A stretch of DNA of 64,000 bases from contig NZ_LQRT01000060.1 of assembly GCF_001632745.1 (NCBI RefSeq), positions 266,357 through 330,356 of the forward strand, read 5' to 3'. This document shows positions 35,351 through 43,989 of the stretch, in pieces. The position numbers and the translations under genes were made by a program. Each line of letters begins with the position of its first letter. Position 1 is the stretch's first letter. The notes beneath the pieces are model-generated. The model was not told where the DNA came from. It worked only from the letters and a program-made list of their open reading frames with translations, and made no database searches. Source of the DNA: Aquimarina aggregata (lineage in GTDB: Bacteria; Bacteroidota; Bacteroidia; Flavobacteriales; Flavobacteriaceae).

Positions 35351-35683
35351 TTAGGCTCTTATTGTTAATGTCTTTAGATATCCTTTAACCTCAATGAACA
35401 TAGCTTCTTTACTATTCATGTCATCAATATTGTTACAATAATGATATCCAAAAGAATAATTCATAGAAAATTCTTCTATATCGATCAATTCAGGGTTGTT
35501 CTTGTAGTTCTCTATTTCTTCAATAAACCTTCTTCTTAAGTTGGCATAATTTATTGCATAAAGTTTATCGTTATTTAGATCATCGATAAATTGATTCACT
35601 GTATTGTTTATTTTTTTAATCTGCTTCCAGGTTCCTTTTAAAAAACTAAATTCTTCTCTTCTATTCATAATTTTGTTGGTCAT
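35351..35683 (-). CDS. Hypothetical small protein, 110 aa
   Basis: Starting at the ATG at 35683 (MTNKIMNRREEF), the product is helical and charged, with NTVNQFIDDLNNDKL and a tyrosine/asparagine-rich end (MNYSFGYHYCNNIDD). No family recognised. Longer and shorter starts exist (an ATG 22 codons upstream, MNRREE five codons downstream). It may be an accessory gene with no visible partner. Confidence 0.5.
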   Translation of the reverse strand: MTNKIMNRREEFSFLKGTWKQIKKINNTVNQFIDDLNNDKLYAINYANLRRRFIEEIENYKNNPELIDIEEFSMNYSFGYHYCNNIDDMNSKEAMFIEVKGYLKTLTIRA

Positions 35684-35913
35684 ATTGTTAGAATTATGAT
35701 TAAAATTAAAAATATATACTCCATTATATAGTGTTTGACGGTAAAACACCTAAAAACTATCGTTAAAATACGATTTTTTATCGATGAATGGTTTTTTAAA
35801 AGTTTAAAGTCTAATTTCAATACCTTTAAAACAAGAAAAAGAAAGATTGTTCTTACAAAATTAACAGGTGCCACTAATTAGACAGTGGTCTTGTATAAGA
35901 TATATTCAATTTA

Positions 35914-38900
35914 CTAATTCTCAAGCTTTAGCGGTTGTAAAACCTTTAATGCTTTGTCAACAGATTTTATGTGTTCAAAAGTTAGTAATAAGCGTAACCC
36001 ATTTCTGGTTTGTTTTTCTTTCATTTTACAAACACCAGGATTCTTTTGTACAAATTGAAGTACTAAAGAGAACGCAGGAGTCTGGTAAAAACCAGATTGT
36101 TGATCACTAATAAAATATCCAATTAATTTGTTTTGTTTCAGAATTACTTTTTCCAAGCCTATGCCGGTTGCAATCCATTTTATTCTAACAGAATTTAATA
36201 AATCTAACGCTTGGTCTGGTAGTTCGCCAAAGCGATCAATTAATCGTGATTCATAGTTTTGCAAGGCTTCTTCATCTTTTATTCCGTTAAGTTCGGTATA
36301 AAGATTTAATCGTTCTGTAATATTGTTAATGTAATCATCGGGAAACAACAGTTCAAAATCGGTATCAATTTGGGTATCTTTTAGATATACTTTTTCTTTG
36401 GCTTCATCTTCATAAAGTTCGGCAAACTCATTTTCTTTAAGTTCTTCTATAGCTTCATTTAGAATTTTCTGATAGGTATCAAATCCAATTTCATTAATAA
36501 AACCACTTTGTTCACCACCCAACAAATCTCCTGCACCTCGTATCTCAAGATCTTTCATAGCGATGTTAAATCCACTTCCAAGTTCAGAAAATTGCTCTAG
36601 AGCAGTAATACGCTTGCGTGCATCTTCTGTCATAGCAGAATAAGGAGGCGTGATAAAATAACAGAATGCTTTTTTATTGCTCCTACCCACACGACCTCGC
36701 ATTTGATGCAAATCAGAAAGCCCAAAATTATTGGCATTATTAATAAAAATAGTATTAGCATTTGGCACGTCTAAGCCACTCTCCACAATAGTAGTAGAAA
36801 TTAAAACATCAAATTCACCATTCATAAAAGAAAGCATTAAACTTTCTAATTTTTTTCCTTCCATTTGTCCATGTCCAATACCTACTTTAGCATCAGGAAC
36901 AAGACGTTGTACCATACCTGCTACTTCTTTTATATTTTCAATTCTATTATGAATAAAATATACTTGTCCACCACGTTGTATTTCATAGCTAATGGCATCT
37001 CTAATAGTTTCTTCGTTAAATCGTATCACATTGGTTTCTATTGGATATCGATTAGGAGGTGGTGTAGTGATTGTTGATAAATCACGGGCTGCCATTAAAC
37101 TAAATTGCAATGTACGAGGGATAGGGGTGGCGGTTAATGTTAGTGTATCTACATTTTCTTTAATCGTTTTAAGCTTGTCTTTTACAGATACCCCAAATTT
37201 TTGTTCTTCATCGATCACCAATAATCCAAGATCTTTAAATTTTACACTTTTATTGACCAGTTGATGCGTACCAATAATAATATCAACTTTTCCTGATGCC
37301 AATTCTTCTAATGTTTCTCTTTTTTGTTTAGCTGTACGGAAACGGTTTACATAATCTACTGTTACCGGGAAATCTTTAAGACGTTCTCTAAATGTTTTTG
37401 CATGTTGAAAAGCAAGAATTGTAGTAGGAACAAGAATAGCGACTTGTTTACCATTATCAACGGCCTTAAATGCAGCTCGTATAGCAACTTCTGTCTTACC
37501 AAATCCAACATCTCCACATATCAAGCGATCCATCGGACGTTCACTTTCCATATCCGCTTTTACAGCTTCTGTGGCGGTACTTTGATCGGGAGTGTCTTCA
37601 TAGATAAAAGAAGCCTCAAGTTCATGTTGTAAATAGCTATCAGGGTTATACTGAAACCCTTTTTGTAACTTTCGCTTTGCATATAGCTGAATGAGGTTAA
37701 ACGCTATATGTTTTACACGAGCTTTGGTTTTTTGTTTAAGAGTTTTCCAAGCTTTTGAACCTAACTTATAAATTTGAGGAGGTTTACCATCCTTACCGTT
37801 ATACTTAGAAATTTTATGCAGAGAATGAATGCTCAGGTATAGTACATCCCTTTCTCCGTAAATTAATTTTATAGCCTCTTGCTTTTTACCTTCAACATCT
37901 ATTTTTTGCAGGCCTCCAAATTTTCCTATTCCATGATCTATGTGGGTAACATAATCACCAACCTCAAGATTTGTAAGCTCTTTAAGGGTAATAGCTTGTT
38001 TTTTGGCGTATCCATTTTTTAGATTGAACTTGTGATAACGCTCAAATATCTGATGGTCGGTATAACAGGCAATCTTTTGATTGTGATCTATAAAACCTTG
38101 AAAAGCAGAAAAAACAATAGTTTCATATTGTTTTACATCAAGATCGGCATCATCAAAAATATCATGAAAACGTTTTGCTTGCTGCTCACTCACACAGAAG
38201 ATATAATTCTTATATCCATTTTCATGATTTTCATTTAGATTTTGAATCAGTAAATCAAACTGTTTATTAAACGATGGTTGAGGCTTAGTGTCAAATTTTA
38301 TAGCATAATCTGCTTTGGTAAAAGGTCGGTCTCCAATTTCTACTAATGTAAACTCTAATAATTGTTTTTTAATAAGTTCTGAAGTGGCAAAAAGTTCGTT
38401 TGGTTTGCCATGTTTTATATCTTCTGATAATGTTTTGAAAGCCACCTCGGCTTTTTCAAAATTTTTATCAATTCTAGCAGAAAGTAAATCAATATCCTTG
38501 GCAAGAACTACCGTTTTTGAAGCAATATATTTTAAAAAACTCTCTCGAGTTTCTTGCATGGCTTTATTTTCGACATTTGGAATTACCGTAATTTTTTTAA
38601 TTTGATCTGTAGATAATTGAGTTTCTACATCAAATGTTCTTATACTATCGACTTCGTCTCCAAAAAACTCGATTCGATAAGGTTTGTCATTACTAAAAGA
38701 AAAAACGTCTACAATCCCACCACGTACCGAAAATTCTCCTGGTTCTGTTACAAAATCTACTCTTTGAAATTGATATTCAAATAAAACTTCATTTATAAAA
38801 TCAAGAGATAAGGTGTCATTTACGCTTATTTTTAGTGTGTTTTTTTCCAGTTCCTTTCGGGTAACTACTTTTTCGAATAGAGCATCGGGATAGGTAACGA

Positions 38901-39261
38901 TTAAAGCTGGTTTTTTGCGAGAATTAATTCGGTTAAGAACTTCTGCTCTAAGTAGTACATTAGCATTATCGGTTTCTTCTATTTGATATGGTCTACGATA
39001 ACTACCGGGATAGAACAAAACATTTTTGTCACCCAGTAATTGTTCAAGATCATTTAGATAATATGCTGCCTCTTCTTTATCGTTAAAAATGCATAAAAAG
39101 GGTTGCTCACTAGTTTCAAAAATGGCAGTAATTGCAAAAGAAAGAGAAGATCCTAGTAGGCCTTGTAAATGTACTTTTGCTTCAGATTGGGCAATAGCTT
39201 TTCCCAGTTTCTGTACTTGCAGAGACTGTGAAATGGTTTGCGAGATTAAAGTAGTGCTCAC
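35914..39261 (-). CDS. mfd: Transcription-repair coupling factor
   Basis: A 1115-residue Mfd. The N-terminal UvrB-like region includes ENTLKI and the TEPGEFSVRGGIVDVF block; the RNA-polymerase-interacting CarD-like domain starts at LEVGDYVTHIDHGIGKFGG; the SF2 translocase carries Walker A GDVGFGKTEVA near residue 585, the DEEQ box in VIDEEQKFGV, and TATPIPRTL and QMRGRVGRS; the TRCF C-terminal domain follows. It removes stalled RNA polymerase and recruits UvrA. A short hairpin at about 35873-35890 may help end transcription. Monocistronic. Confidence 0.96.
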   Translation of the reverse strand: MSTTLISQTISQSLQVQKLGKAIAQSEAKVHLQGLLGSSLSFAITAIFETSEQPFLCIFNDKEEAAYYLNDLEQLLGDKNVLFYPGSYRRPYQIEETDNANVLLRAEVLNRINSRKKPALIVTYPDALFEKVVTRKELEKNTLKISVNDTLSLDFINEVLFEYQFQRVDFVTEPGEFSVRGGIVDVFSFSNDKPYRIEFFGDEVDSIRTFDVETQLSTDQIKKITVIPNVENKAMQETRESFLKYIASKTVVLAKDIDLLSARIDKNFEKAEVAFKTLSEDIKHGKPNELFATSELIKKQLLEFTLVEIGDRPFTKADYAIKFDTKPQPSFNKQFDLLIQNLNENHENGYKNYIFCVSEQQAKRFHDIFDDADLDVKQYETIVFSAFQGFIDHNQKIACYTDHQIFERYHKFNLKNGYAKKQAITLKELTNLEVGDYVTHIDHGIGKFGGLQKIDVEGKKQEAIKLIYGERDVLYLSIHSLHKISKYNGKDGKPPQIYKLGSKAWKTLKQKTKARVKHIAFNLIQLYAKRKLQKGFQYNPDSYLQHELEASFIYEDTPDQSTATEAVKADMESERPMDRLICGDVGFGKTEVAIRAAFKAVDNGKQVAILVPTTILAFQHAKTFRERLKDFPVTVDYVNRFRTAKQKRETLEELASGKVDIIIGTHQLVNKSVKFKDLGLLVIDEEQKFGVSVKDKLKTIKENVDTLTLTATPIPRTLQFSLMAARDLSTITTPPPNRYPIETNVIRFNEETIRDAISYEIQRGGQVYFIHNRIENIKEVAGMVQRLVPDAKVGIGHGQMEGKKLESLMLSFMNGEFDVLISTTIVESGLDVPNANTIFINNANNFGLSDLHQMRGRVGRSNKKAFCYFITPPYSAMTEDARKRITALEQFSELGSGFNIAMKDLEIRGAGDLLGGEQSGFINEIGFDTYQKILNEAIEELKENEFAELYEDEAKEKVYLKDTQIDTDFELLFPDDYINNITERLNLYTELNGIKDEEALQNYESRLIDRFGELPDQALDLLNSVRIKWIATGIGLEKVILKQNKLIGYFISDQQSGFYQTPAFSLVLQFVQKNPGVCKMKEKQTRNGLRLLLTFEHIKSVDKALKVLQPLKLEN

Positions 39262-39341
39262 TAAGCGGGTATTTTAGCACAAATATAATATTTTAAGTAT
39301 TTTATAGAATGTTATATAAGCGTAAAATTCTAAAGAGTTTT

Positions 39342-39623
39342 TCAAGATAATTCGTTAGTAAAACTTTGAGCTATGCTTTTAACCCATGAGATAGTTTCAT
39401 CATCGTCTCTAAAATATTTATTGGCTTCGATACCTATTTCAGCTAAAATACTAGTGTCCTCAATAATAATATTTAATTCTTTTTGAGTTTGGTTGATGAT
39501 ATCAAATGGGTTTTCAGAAAAAAAACTTTTTACCACTTCTTGATCATTCAGATTATCGAGATCTGCACTTGAGAAATATCCGGTAAGAAATTGAAACAAA
39601 AAGGGGTACTTTACTTCTAACAT
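39342..39623 (-). CDS. CdiI-like immunity protein (CdiI_2 type)
   Basis: A 93-residue acidic protein whose pattern matches small contact-dependent inhibition immunity proteins: YPFLFQFLTGYF, DQEVVKSFF, IIEDTSILAEIG and ETISWVKSIAQSF. It lies 92 bp downstream of the RNase A-like toxin gene on the same strand, the order expected for toxin then immunity. It should act in the cytoplasm by binding the toxin. The match is by eye, so the family name is provisional. Confidence 0.72.
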   Translation of the reverse strand: MLEVKYPFLFQFLTGYFSSADLDNLNDQEVVKSFFSENPFDIINQTQKELNIIIEDTSILAEIGIEANKYFRDDDETISWVKSIAQSFTNELS

Positions 39624-39715
39624 ACTTTATTATTCAGTTTAAAAACCCTCAAATCCAAATATATTAAATTCAATTTTTAGATACGAGGGTTTTTGGTTTT
39701 TGATGCATTAAAATA

Positions 39716-40237
39716 TTAATTTGGGTATGATGTCAATACATAATATCCATTTGGAGCACTTGATCTTTTTTGTAAGATCACTCTAAATTTTCTTGAAGGA
39801 TTTGGATTATTTTGCCCTCTCCTTAATACAACACCTATATTTCTTCTATGTGTATAGCTTAATGTAAGTCTGGAACCACCGCCACTTAACCAATTATTAA
39901 TTCGAACCCTATTTGTGTTAATAGCATTTACGATTACTTGTCCAGCTTGGTTTAACTCATAGTATGTACTGGCGGCACTAATTGAACTTGTATTTAATCT
40001 ATTGCGAAGGTATGCTGTGGACTTTCCTACATGTCGCTCGATAGTATGACCACCTAAACTTTCTTGTTGTCTTAAAAAGGTTGAATTCTTTGAAGGGGAT
40101 AGGTTTTCTTCTTTATCTAGCTGTTCTATAGATACGACCGTACTGTCATCGTTTTTTTCGCAAGAAGAAAAAGAAGATATGATCACTAATCCTAAAACAA
40201 ATAGTTTTAAGAAGTAATTGATTTTTGGAAATTTCAT
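39716..40237 (-). CDS. Lipoprotein with RNase A-like toxin domain (CdiA-CT type)
   Basis: A 173-residue protein. Residues 1-24 are a lipoprotein signal with lipobox FSSC. Residues about 60-173 follow the bacterial RNase A-like toxin pattern: GGHTIERHVGKS (catalytic histidine), a YLRNRL segment, NTNRVRINNWLSGG, LSYTHRRNIGVVLRRG, and a C-terminal YYVLTSYPN. In the family these domains are tRNA/RNA-degrading CdiA toxin tips. Here the domain is carried by a short exported lipoprotein, not a giant CdiA or RHS. I chose the ATG at 40237; the frame also opens with a TTG 18 codons upstream, but the ATG gives the canonical signal. Confidence 0.75.
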   Translation of the reverse strand: MKFPKINYFLKLFVLGLVIISSFSSCEKNDDSTVVSIEQLDKEENLSPSKNSTFLRQQESLGGHTIERHVGKSTAYLRNRLNTSSISAASTYYELNQAGQVIVNAINTNRVRINNWLSGGGSRLTLSYTHRRNIGVVLRRGQNNPNPSRKFRVILQKRSSAPNGYYVLTSYPN

Positions 40238-40389
40238 GAGTTCGATTTTAAGATTAAAATAAACTCTGGCCGGAGTTGAACTTTGTTTCAACTAAAATAT
40301 AGTATAAATAACTATACAAGATAACCAAAGGATTAGGCTTTGGTTATGGTAAAGTTAAATACGCAAGGATGATAAAGAGAATTTCTATT

Positions 40390-41541
40390 TTATAATATGC
40401 TTTTAAAGCATTTTAATAATTGATCAAAATCAGCTTCAGAGTTATACACATTCGGAGAGATACGCATGGCGTTTCCTCTAAAAGACACAATAATGTTTTC
40501 TTGTTTTAACTTTGTTTTTAATTTATCTACATCTAGATGTTCAGGAAAATAAACCCCAAGAAGATGATGTGCCCTATGGAGATCATTTTCTATAAAGCAT
40601 CCAAGATCTCTAAGCTCATTAACTGCGTGGGCAGAGATTTTTGTACAATAGTCTTGTATGTTTTTAGGCTGCCATTGGATTAATTGGTCAATGGCCTTTA
40701 TCATCATAGGAGTAAGTACAAAATTACTTGCTTCACCTACAGCATATCGCGCTGCTTTTTCATGATAACGATCCTCATATTTAGTGAGTCCTGTAAAATC
40801 TTGACTGTTGTAACGATTCATCCAATTATGCTCGATAGGTGTACCATTATTAAAAGCATCACTATAGTAGGCCATTCCAATAGAATATGGACCAAGTAAC
40901 CATTTGTAACCTCCACAAATTAATACATCTGGTTCAATTTCTTGTATAGAAAACGGAAATGCACCTACACTTTGTGTGCCATCTATGACAAGCATTGCGT
41001 TAGACTGTGTAGCTTTTTCTCGTATAGTTTTTAAATCAAACAAAGTACCATCTGCCCAATGCACTTGTGCCAAAGCAATAACAGCTGTTTTTTGTGTTAT
41101 GGCAGCGAGTATATTTTGATTCCATTTTGGCCCTCGGTTTTCAAAAGTTTGAGGAGGTTTAATGATTTTTATAGTAGCTTCTTTTTTCTTGGCAACCTCT
41201 TGCCAGATATATACATTGCTAGGAAATTGTTCATCGACCAGTAGTATTTCATCTCCTTTTTGGATAGGAACATTATTGGCAGCATTTGCAATACCATAGG
41301 ATACCGAAGGTATACTCACTACATTTCTGTAATCTGGAGCATGAATTAAAGTGGCAAAACGCTGTTTTAAAATCTCTTTGTCAGTAAAAAAATCATCAGG
41401 TAAAATTGTATTAGGTTGCCCTTTTCGAGCTACAGATTCTAACCCAGCTTTGGTTACAGATTTTAATTGTGGAGCCATATATGCTCCGTTTAAATAGGTA
41501 ATATTTTCAGAAAGGTCAAAGAGGTGTTTTTGATTTTGCAT
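40390..41541 (-). CDS. Class V aminotransferase (cysteine desulfurase-like fold)
   Basis: A 383-residue PLP enzyme. The cofactor lysine is in CGGYKWLLGPYSIG, with VIDGTQSVGAFPF (cofactor contact aspartate) and AQVHWADGTLFDL before it. Blocks suit the kynureninase/isopenicillin N epimerase/selenocysteine lyase branch, but the true substrate is unclear. No sulfur-mobilisation genes are adjacent. The 54-bp repeat at 41565-41618 lies in its upstream region. Confidence 0.82.
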   Translation of the reverse strand: MQNQKHLFDLSENITYLNGAYMAPQLKSVTKAGLESVARKGQPNTILPDDFFTDKEILKQRFATLIHAPDYRNVVSIPSVSYGIANAANNVPIQKGDEILLVDEQFPSNVYIWQEVAKKKEATIKIIKPPQTFENRGPKWNQNILAAITQKTAVIALAQVHWADGTLFDLKTIREKATQSNAMLVIDGTQSVGAFPFSIQEIEPDVLICGGYKWLLGPYSIGMAYYSDAFNNGTPIEHNWMNRYNSQDFTGLTKYEDRYHEKAARYAVGEASNFVLTPMMIKAIDQLIQWQPKNIQDYCTKISAHAVNELRDLGCFIENDLHRAHHLLGVYFPEHLDVDKLKTKLKQENIIVSFRGNAMRISPNVYNSEADFDQLLKCFKSIL

Positions 41542-41564
41542 GTATACTTCTTAATTTGAAGTCT

Positions 41565-41618
41565 AAAATTAGAATTTCTATAGCGTATGCAAAAGTGTTT
41601 ATGAAAATATTAGGAATA
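41565..41618. repeat. 54-bp direct repeat, copy 1
   Basis: 49 of 54 positions are identical to 43577-43630. This copy lies upstream of the aminotransferase gene and downstream of a TPR-AraC gene. No protein is encoded. It may be a duplicated regulatory element; see the second copy. Confidence 0.6.
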
Positions 41619-41739
41619 CAAGGTTGTTTTAATTTCATTTAAGCTATTTTAAAGGTAGTGATCCTATGCTATAATATAAACAAGAGTTATCCTTTAATAG
41701 TTTTCTATACTTTACTATATAAACCTTCACCCGTAAAAA

Positions 41740-43467
41740 TTATTTTATTTGTTTTTCTAATTCTTTTATAAAATAGGATGGATAAATTCCGTTCTGGTTG
41801 TAAAAGGTTTTTGAAAAAACTTCTGCCGTATTAAATCCCATTTCTTGGGCAATAGCCTTTATAGTATAGTTTCTGAATTTAGGTTCTGTTTTTAACTTCA
41901 CTATAGATTGATTTATTCTTAAATCATTGATATAATGCTTAAAGGATTTTTCTTTATATGTATTAATGATTTTGGATAAATAGTTCGAATTGGTTTTAAA
42001 CTTCTTTGCTAGAGAAGTTAATGATATCTCTTGTTGCGTAAACCCTAATTCATTTTCAAAAATTTTCAATTTGTTAAGAATCTCTTTTACAACTTCATCA
42101 GGTATAGTAAGTTTTGCCTTTTCCTGCTGCAATGCTGTTTTTGTGTCACCTTTTTTAGGAACATCTTTTTTATGGTAAAGTTCTTCAAATCGTCGTTTAT
42201 ATTGTTTTTGACGTCTTCTATTAATTAACCATAAGATAGATAACAAAAAACTAACAATTCCTAATATGCTAATAATCGTGTAGGATGTTTTTTTCCCAGT
42301 TTTTAAACTATCGATAATTTTTTGTTTTTCTGAAAGTAATCTTGGAGTATCATAGTTTTGTACAACTCCCTTTATTAAATACCTATAATTAGTGTGCAGT
42401 ATGCTATCAACAGTAATTAATTGCTGGATATATTTTAATTGATTATCCTTATCACCTAATTTTTTGTAATAATTGATTAAGATTTCATAATTTTCGCGAT
42501 TATTGGGCATAATCTCAGCTATGTTCTGAAATATTTCATCAACTTTAATATGTGCATTAATAGCTTCTTTTTCTTCGCCCAATGCATCCAAGGTTTTTCC
42601 GAAAAAAAAGTAAGCCATAGAAAGATTGGCTTCATCTCCATTCAATTTAAACTCTTTAATAGCGTTTGATAAACTATCTTTGGCTGTTGTGAAATTCTTT
42701 TTATCAAATAGATTAATACCTTCATTTAGTGTAAAGTAATGTCTAAAATCTTCATCTTTAAAAGTTATAGATTCTGTATATCCAAGAACATTAATATACG
42801 TTGCCGAATCTAGCTTCTTATTTAAGTTATAAGCATCTGATAGTGCAAATAATGTTCTTAAATAGTCTCTTGATTTTTCCTTTTTACATTTTGAAAAATA
42901 CTGATAACATTGTCTAAGTTCTTTTAATGCCGTTTGATGTTCACCTATTCTACTTTTTAAGATGCCCATACTTTTTTTACTAGCATAAAACAAATGAGTA
43001 TTTCCGGACTCTTTTGCTTTTTCATTGGTTTTAAGGTATAAGTCAATAGCTTTTTTAAAATTCCCTCTATTGTATGCTATTTTAGCCTTATAAAAATAAG
43101 CTGATGCTGGATAAAGTTTTGTGTTTAAATTTTTTGCATATAGAATCATACTGTCTATATATTTGTCTTTAATTTTTTCATCTTGAGTAACAATTGAAAA
43201 ATAAAAGAATCCATTAGCTATTTTGATAGTGTCATTATCAATTTTTGCCTTATAAAGATATGATTGTGCATACGGGATTGCTTTTAAAGAGTCCTTGAAA
43301 TTTCCGTATACTAATTTTCTTAAATACGAATACTCTTTTGTTGATAAGCTGTCAGAGGAAGTTTGAAAGGCAAAAAGAGTTAGGCTATTAAATAAGAGAA
43401 ATATGGGGAGAAATGAAGTGAAAAAGAGTTTTATATTTTTTTGAAAAAATGCAATAGCACACGACAT
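41740..43467 (-). CDS. TPR-TM-AraC regulator
   Basis: A 575-residue protein. An N-terminal signal or anchor (residues 12-34) leads into TPR-like helical repeats (about 40-370, for example IDLYLKTNEKAKES and AMAYFFFGKTLDALGEE). A single membrane helix (SYTIISILGIVSFLLSILWL, about 395-415) precedes an AraC DNA-binding domain (about 460-575, ending YPSYFIKEL). The TPR part should be extracytoplasmic, the HTH cytoplasmic: a one-component peptide or protein sensor. It is a clear paralogue of the gene at 43990. A TAAATTTG box (minus strand, 43496-43489) lies 22 bp upstream of the start. Confidence 0.85.
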   Translation of the reverse strand: MSCAIAFFQKNIKLFFTSFLPIFLLFNSLTLFAFQTSSDSLSTKEYSYLRKLVYGNFKDSLKAIPYAQSYLYKAKIDNDTIKIANGFFYFSIVTQDEKIKDKYIDSMILYAKNLNTKLYPASAYFYKAKIAYNRGNFKKAIDLYLKTNEKAKESGNTHLFYASKKSMGILKSRIGEHQTALKELRQCYQYFSKCKKEKSRDYLRTLFALSDAYNLNKKLDSATYINVLGYTESITFKDEDFRHYFTLNEGINLFDKKNFTTAKDSLSNAIKEFKLNGDEANLSMAYFFFGKTLDALGEEKEAINAHIKVDEIFQNIAEIMPNNRENYEILINYYKKLGDKDNQLKYIQQLITVDSILHTNYRYLIKGVVQNYDTPRLLSEKQKIIDSLKTGKKTSYTIISILGIVSFLLSILWLINRRRQKQYKRRFEELYHKKDVPKKGDTKTALQQEKAKLTIPDEVVKEILNKLKIFENELGFTQQEISLTSLAKKFKTNSNYLSKIINTYKEKSFKHYINDLRINQSIVKLKTEPKFRNYTIKAIAQEMGFNTAEVFSKTFYNQNGIYPSYFIKELEKQIK

Positions 43468-43576
43468 TTATAAGAAATTTTTACTTTTCAAATTTACAGA
43501 TTTAAAGAGGAAAAACCAATTTTGATTTTCTTGTTGTATTAGTTGTTAGTCTCTATGAATATTCCAAAATTATCAT

Positions 43577-43630
43577 AAAATTAGACTTTCTATAACGTAT
43601 GTAAAAGTGTTTGTGAAAATATTGGGAATA
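43577..43630. repeat. 54-bp direct repeat, copy 2
   Basis: Matches 41565-41618 at 49 of 54 positions. It lies between the lanthipeptide-like gene and the TPR-AraC gene at 41740, upstream of the latter. Both copies therefore sit upstream of minus-strand genes, which fits a shared regulatory or duplicated segment. Confidence 0.6.
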
Positions 43631-43651
43631 GGTAACTCTTTTAAGTTTTAT

Positions 43652-43686
43652 AAAAAAGCCTTGGTCATCATCACCAAGGCTTTTTT
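43652..43686. terminator. Bidirectional intrinsic terminator
   Basis: A 14-bp stem (43652-43665 with 43673-43686) contains AAAAAAGCCTTGGT and its complement around a 7-nt loop. It lies 16 bp past the end of the lanthipeptide-like gene and gives a U tract on the minus strand. Confidence 0.88.
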
Positions 43687-43701
43687 TGAAATTTAAAGTG
43701 A

Positions 43702-43869
43702 TTAACACTCATGTTGTTCTGAAACTAAAGTACCTGTAACACATTCACCAATTGGATACGATTTTAAACAGCCTTTGCTACCACCTTGGATTTGAGTTGT
43801 TTGAATATGATTTAATTTTACAATTGTAGCTTTTTTTAGAGAAATAGTGTTTAGATTTTTCCTTTTCAT
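43702..43869 (-). CDS. Lanthipeptide-like GG-leader peptide precursor (55 aa)
   Basis: The leader (residues 1-30) begins MKRKNLNTISLKKATIVKLN and ends IQGG, the pattern of Bacteroidota class I lanthipeptide precursors. The 25-residue core contains cysteines at 34, 43 and 55 and Ser/Thr at 31, 37, 45, 47 and 50; S31-x2-C34 would suit a first lanthionine ring. No LanB, LanC or processing transporter gene lies in the window. It sits between two paralogous TPR-TM-AraC regulators on the same strand. It has its own terminator, and a perfect palindrome is upstream. Confidence 0.78.
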   Translation of the reverse strand: MKRKNLNTISLKKATIVKLNHIQTTQIQGGSKGCLKSYPIGECVTGTLVSEQHEC

Positions 43870-43896
43870 TTTTTCTGTATATAAGTTTAATTGAAG

Positions 43897-43919
43897 CTAA
43901 TATATATTATATATATTAG
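43897..43919. promoter_or_regulatory. AT palindrome upstream of the lanthipeptide-like gene
   Basis: A perfect 11+1+11 dyad (arms CTAATATATAT and its complement) centred 39 bp before the peptide start codon. It could be a binding site for a flanking AraC regulator, or part of the promoter. Confidence 0.5.
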
Positions 43920-43989
43920 AAATAGTAAATCTATTGTTTAAAATTTATGTCTCTATTACTTATGATATTACGATACTTTTAGCTAAGTA

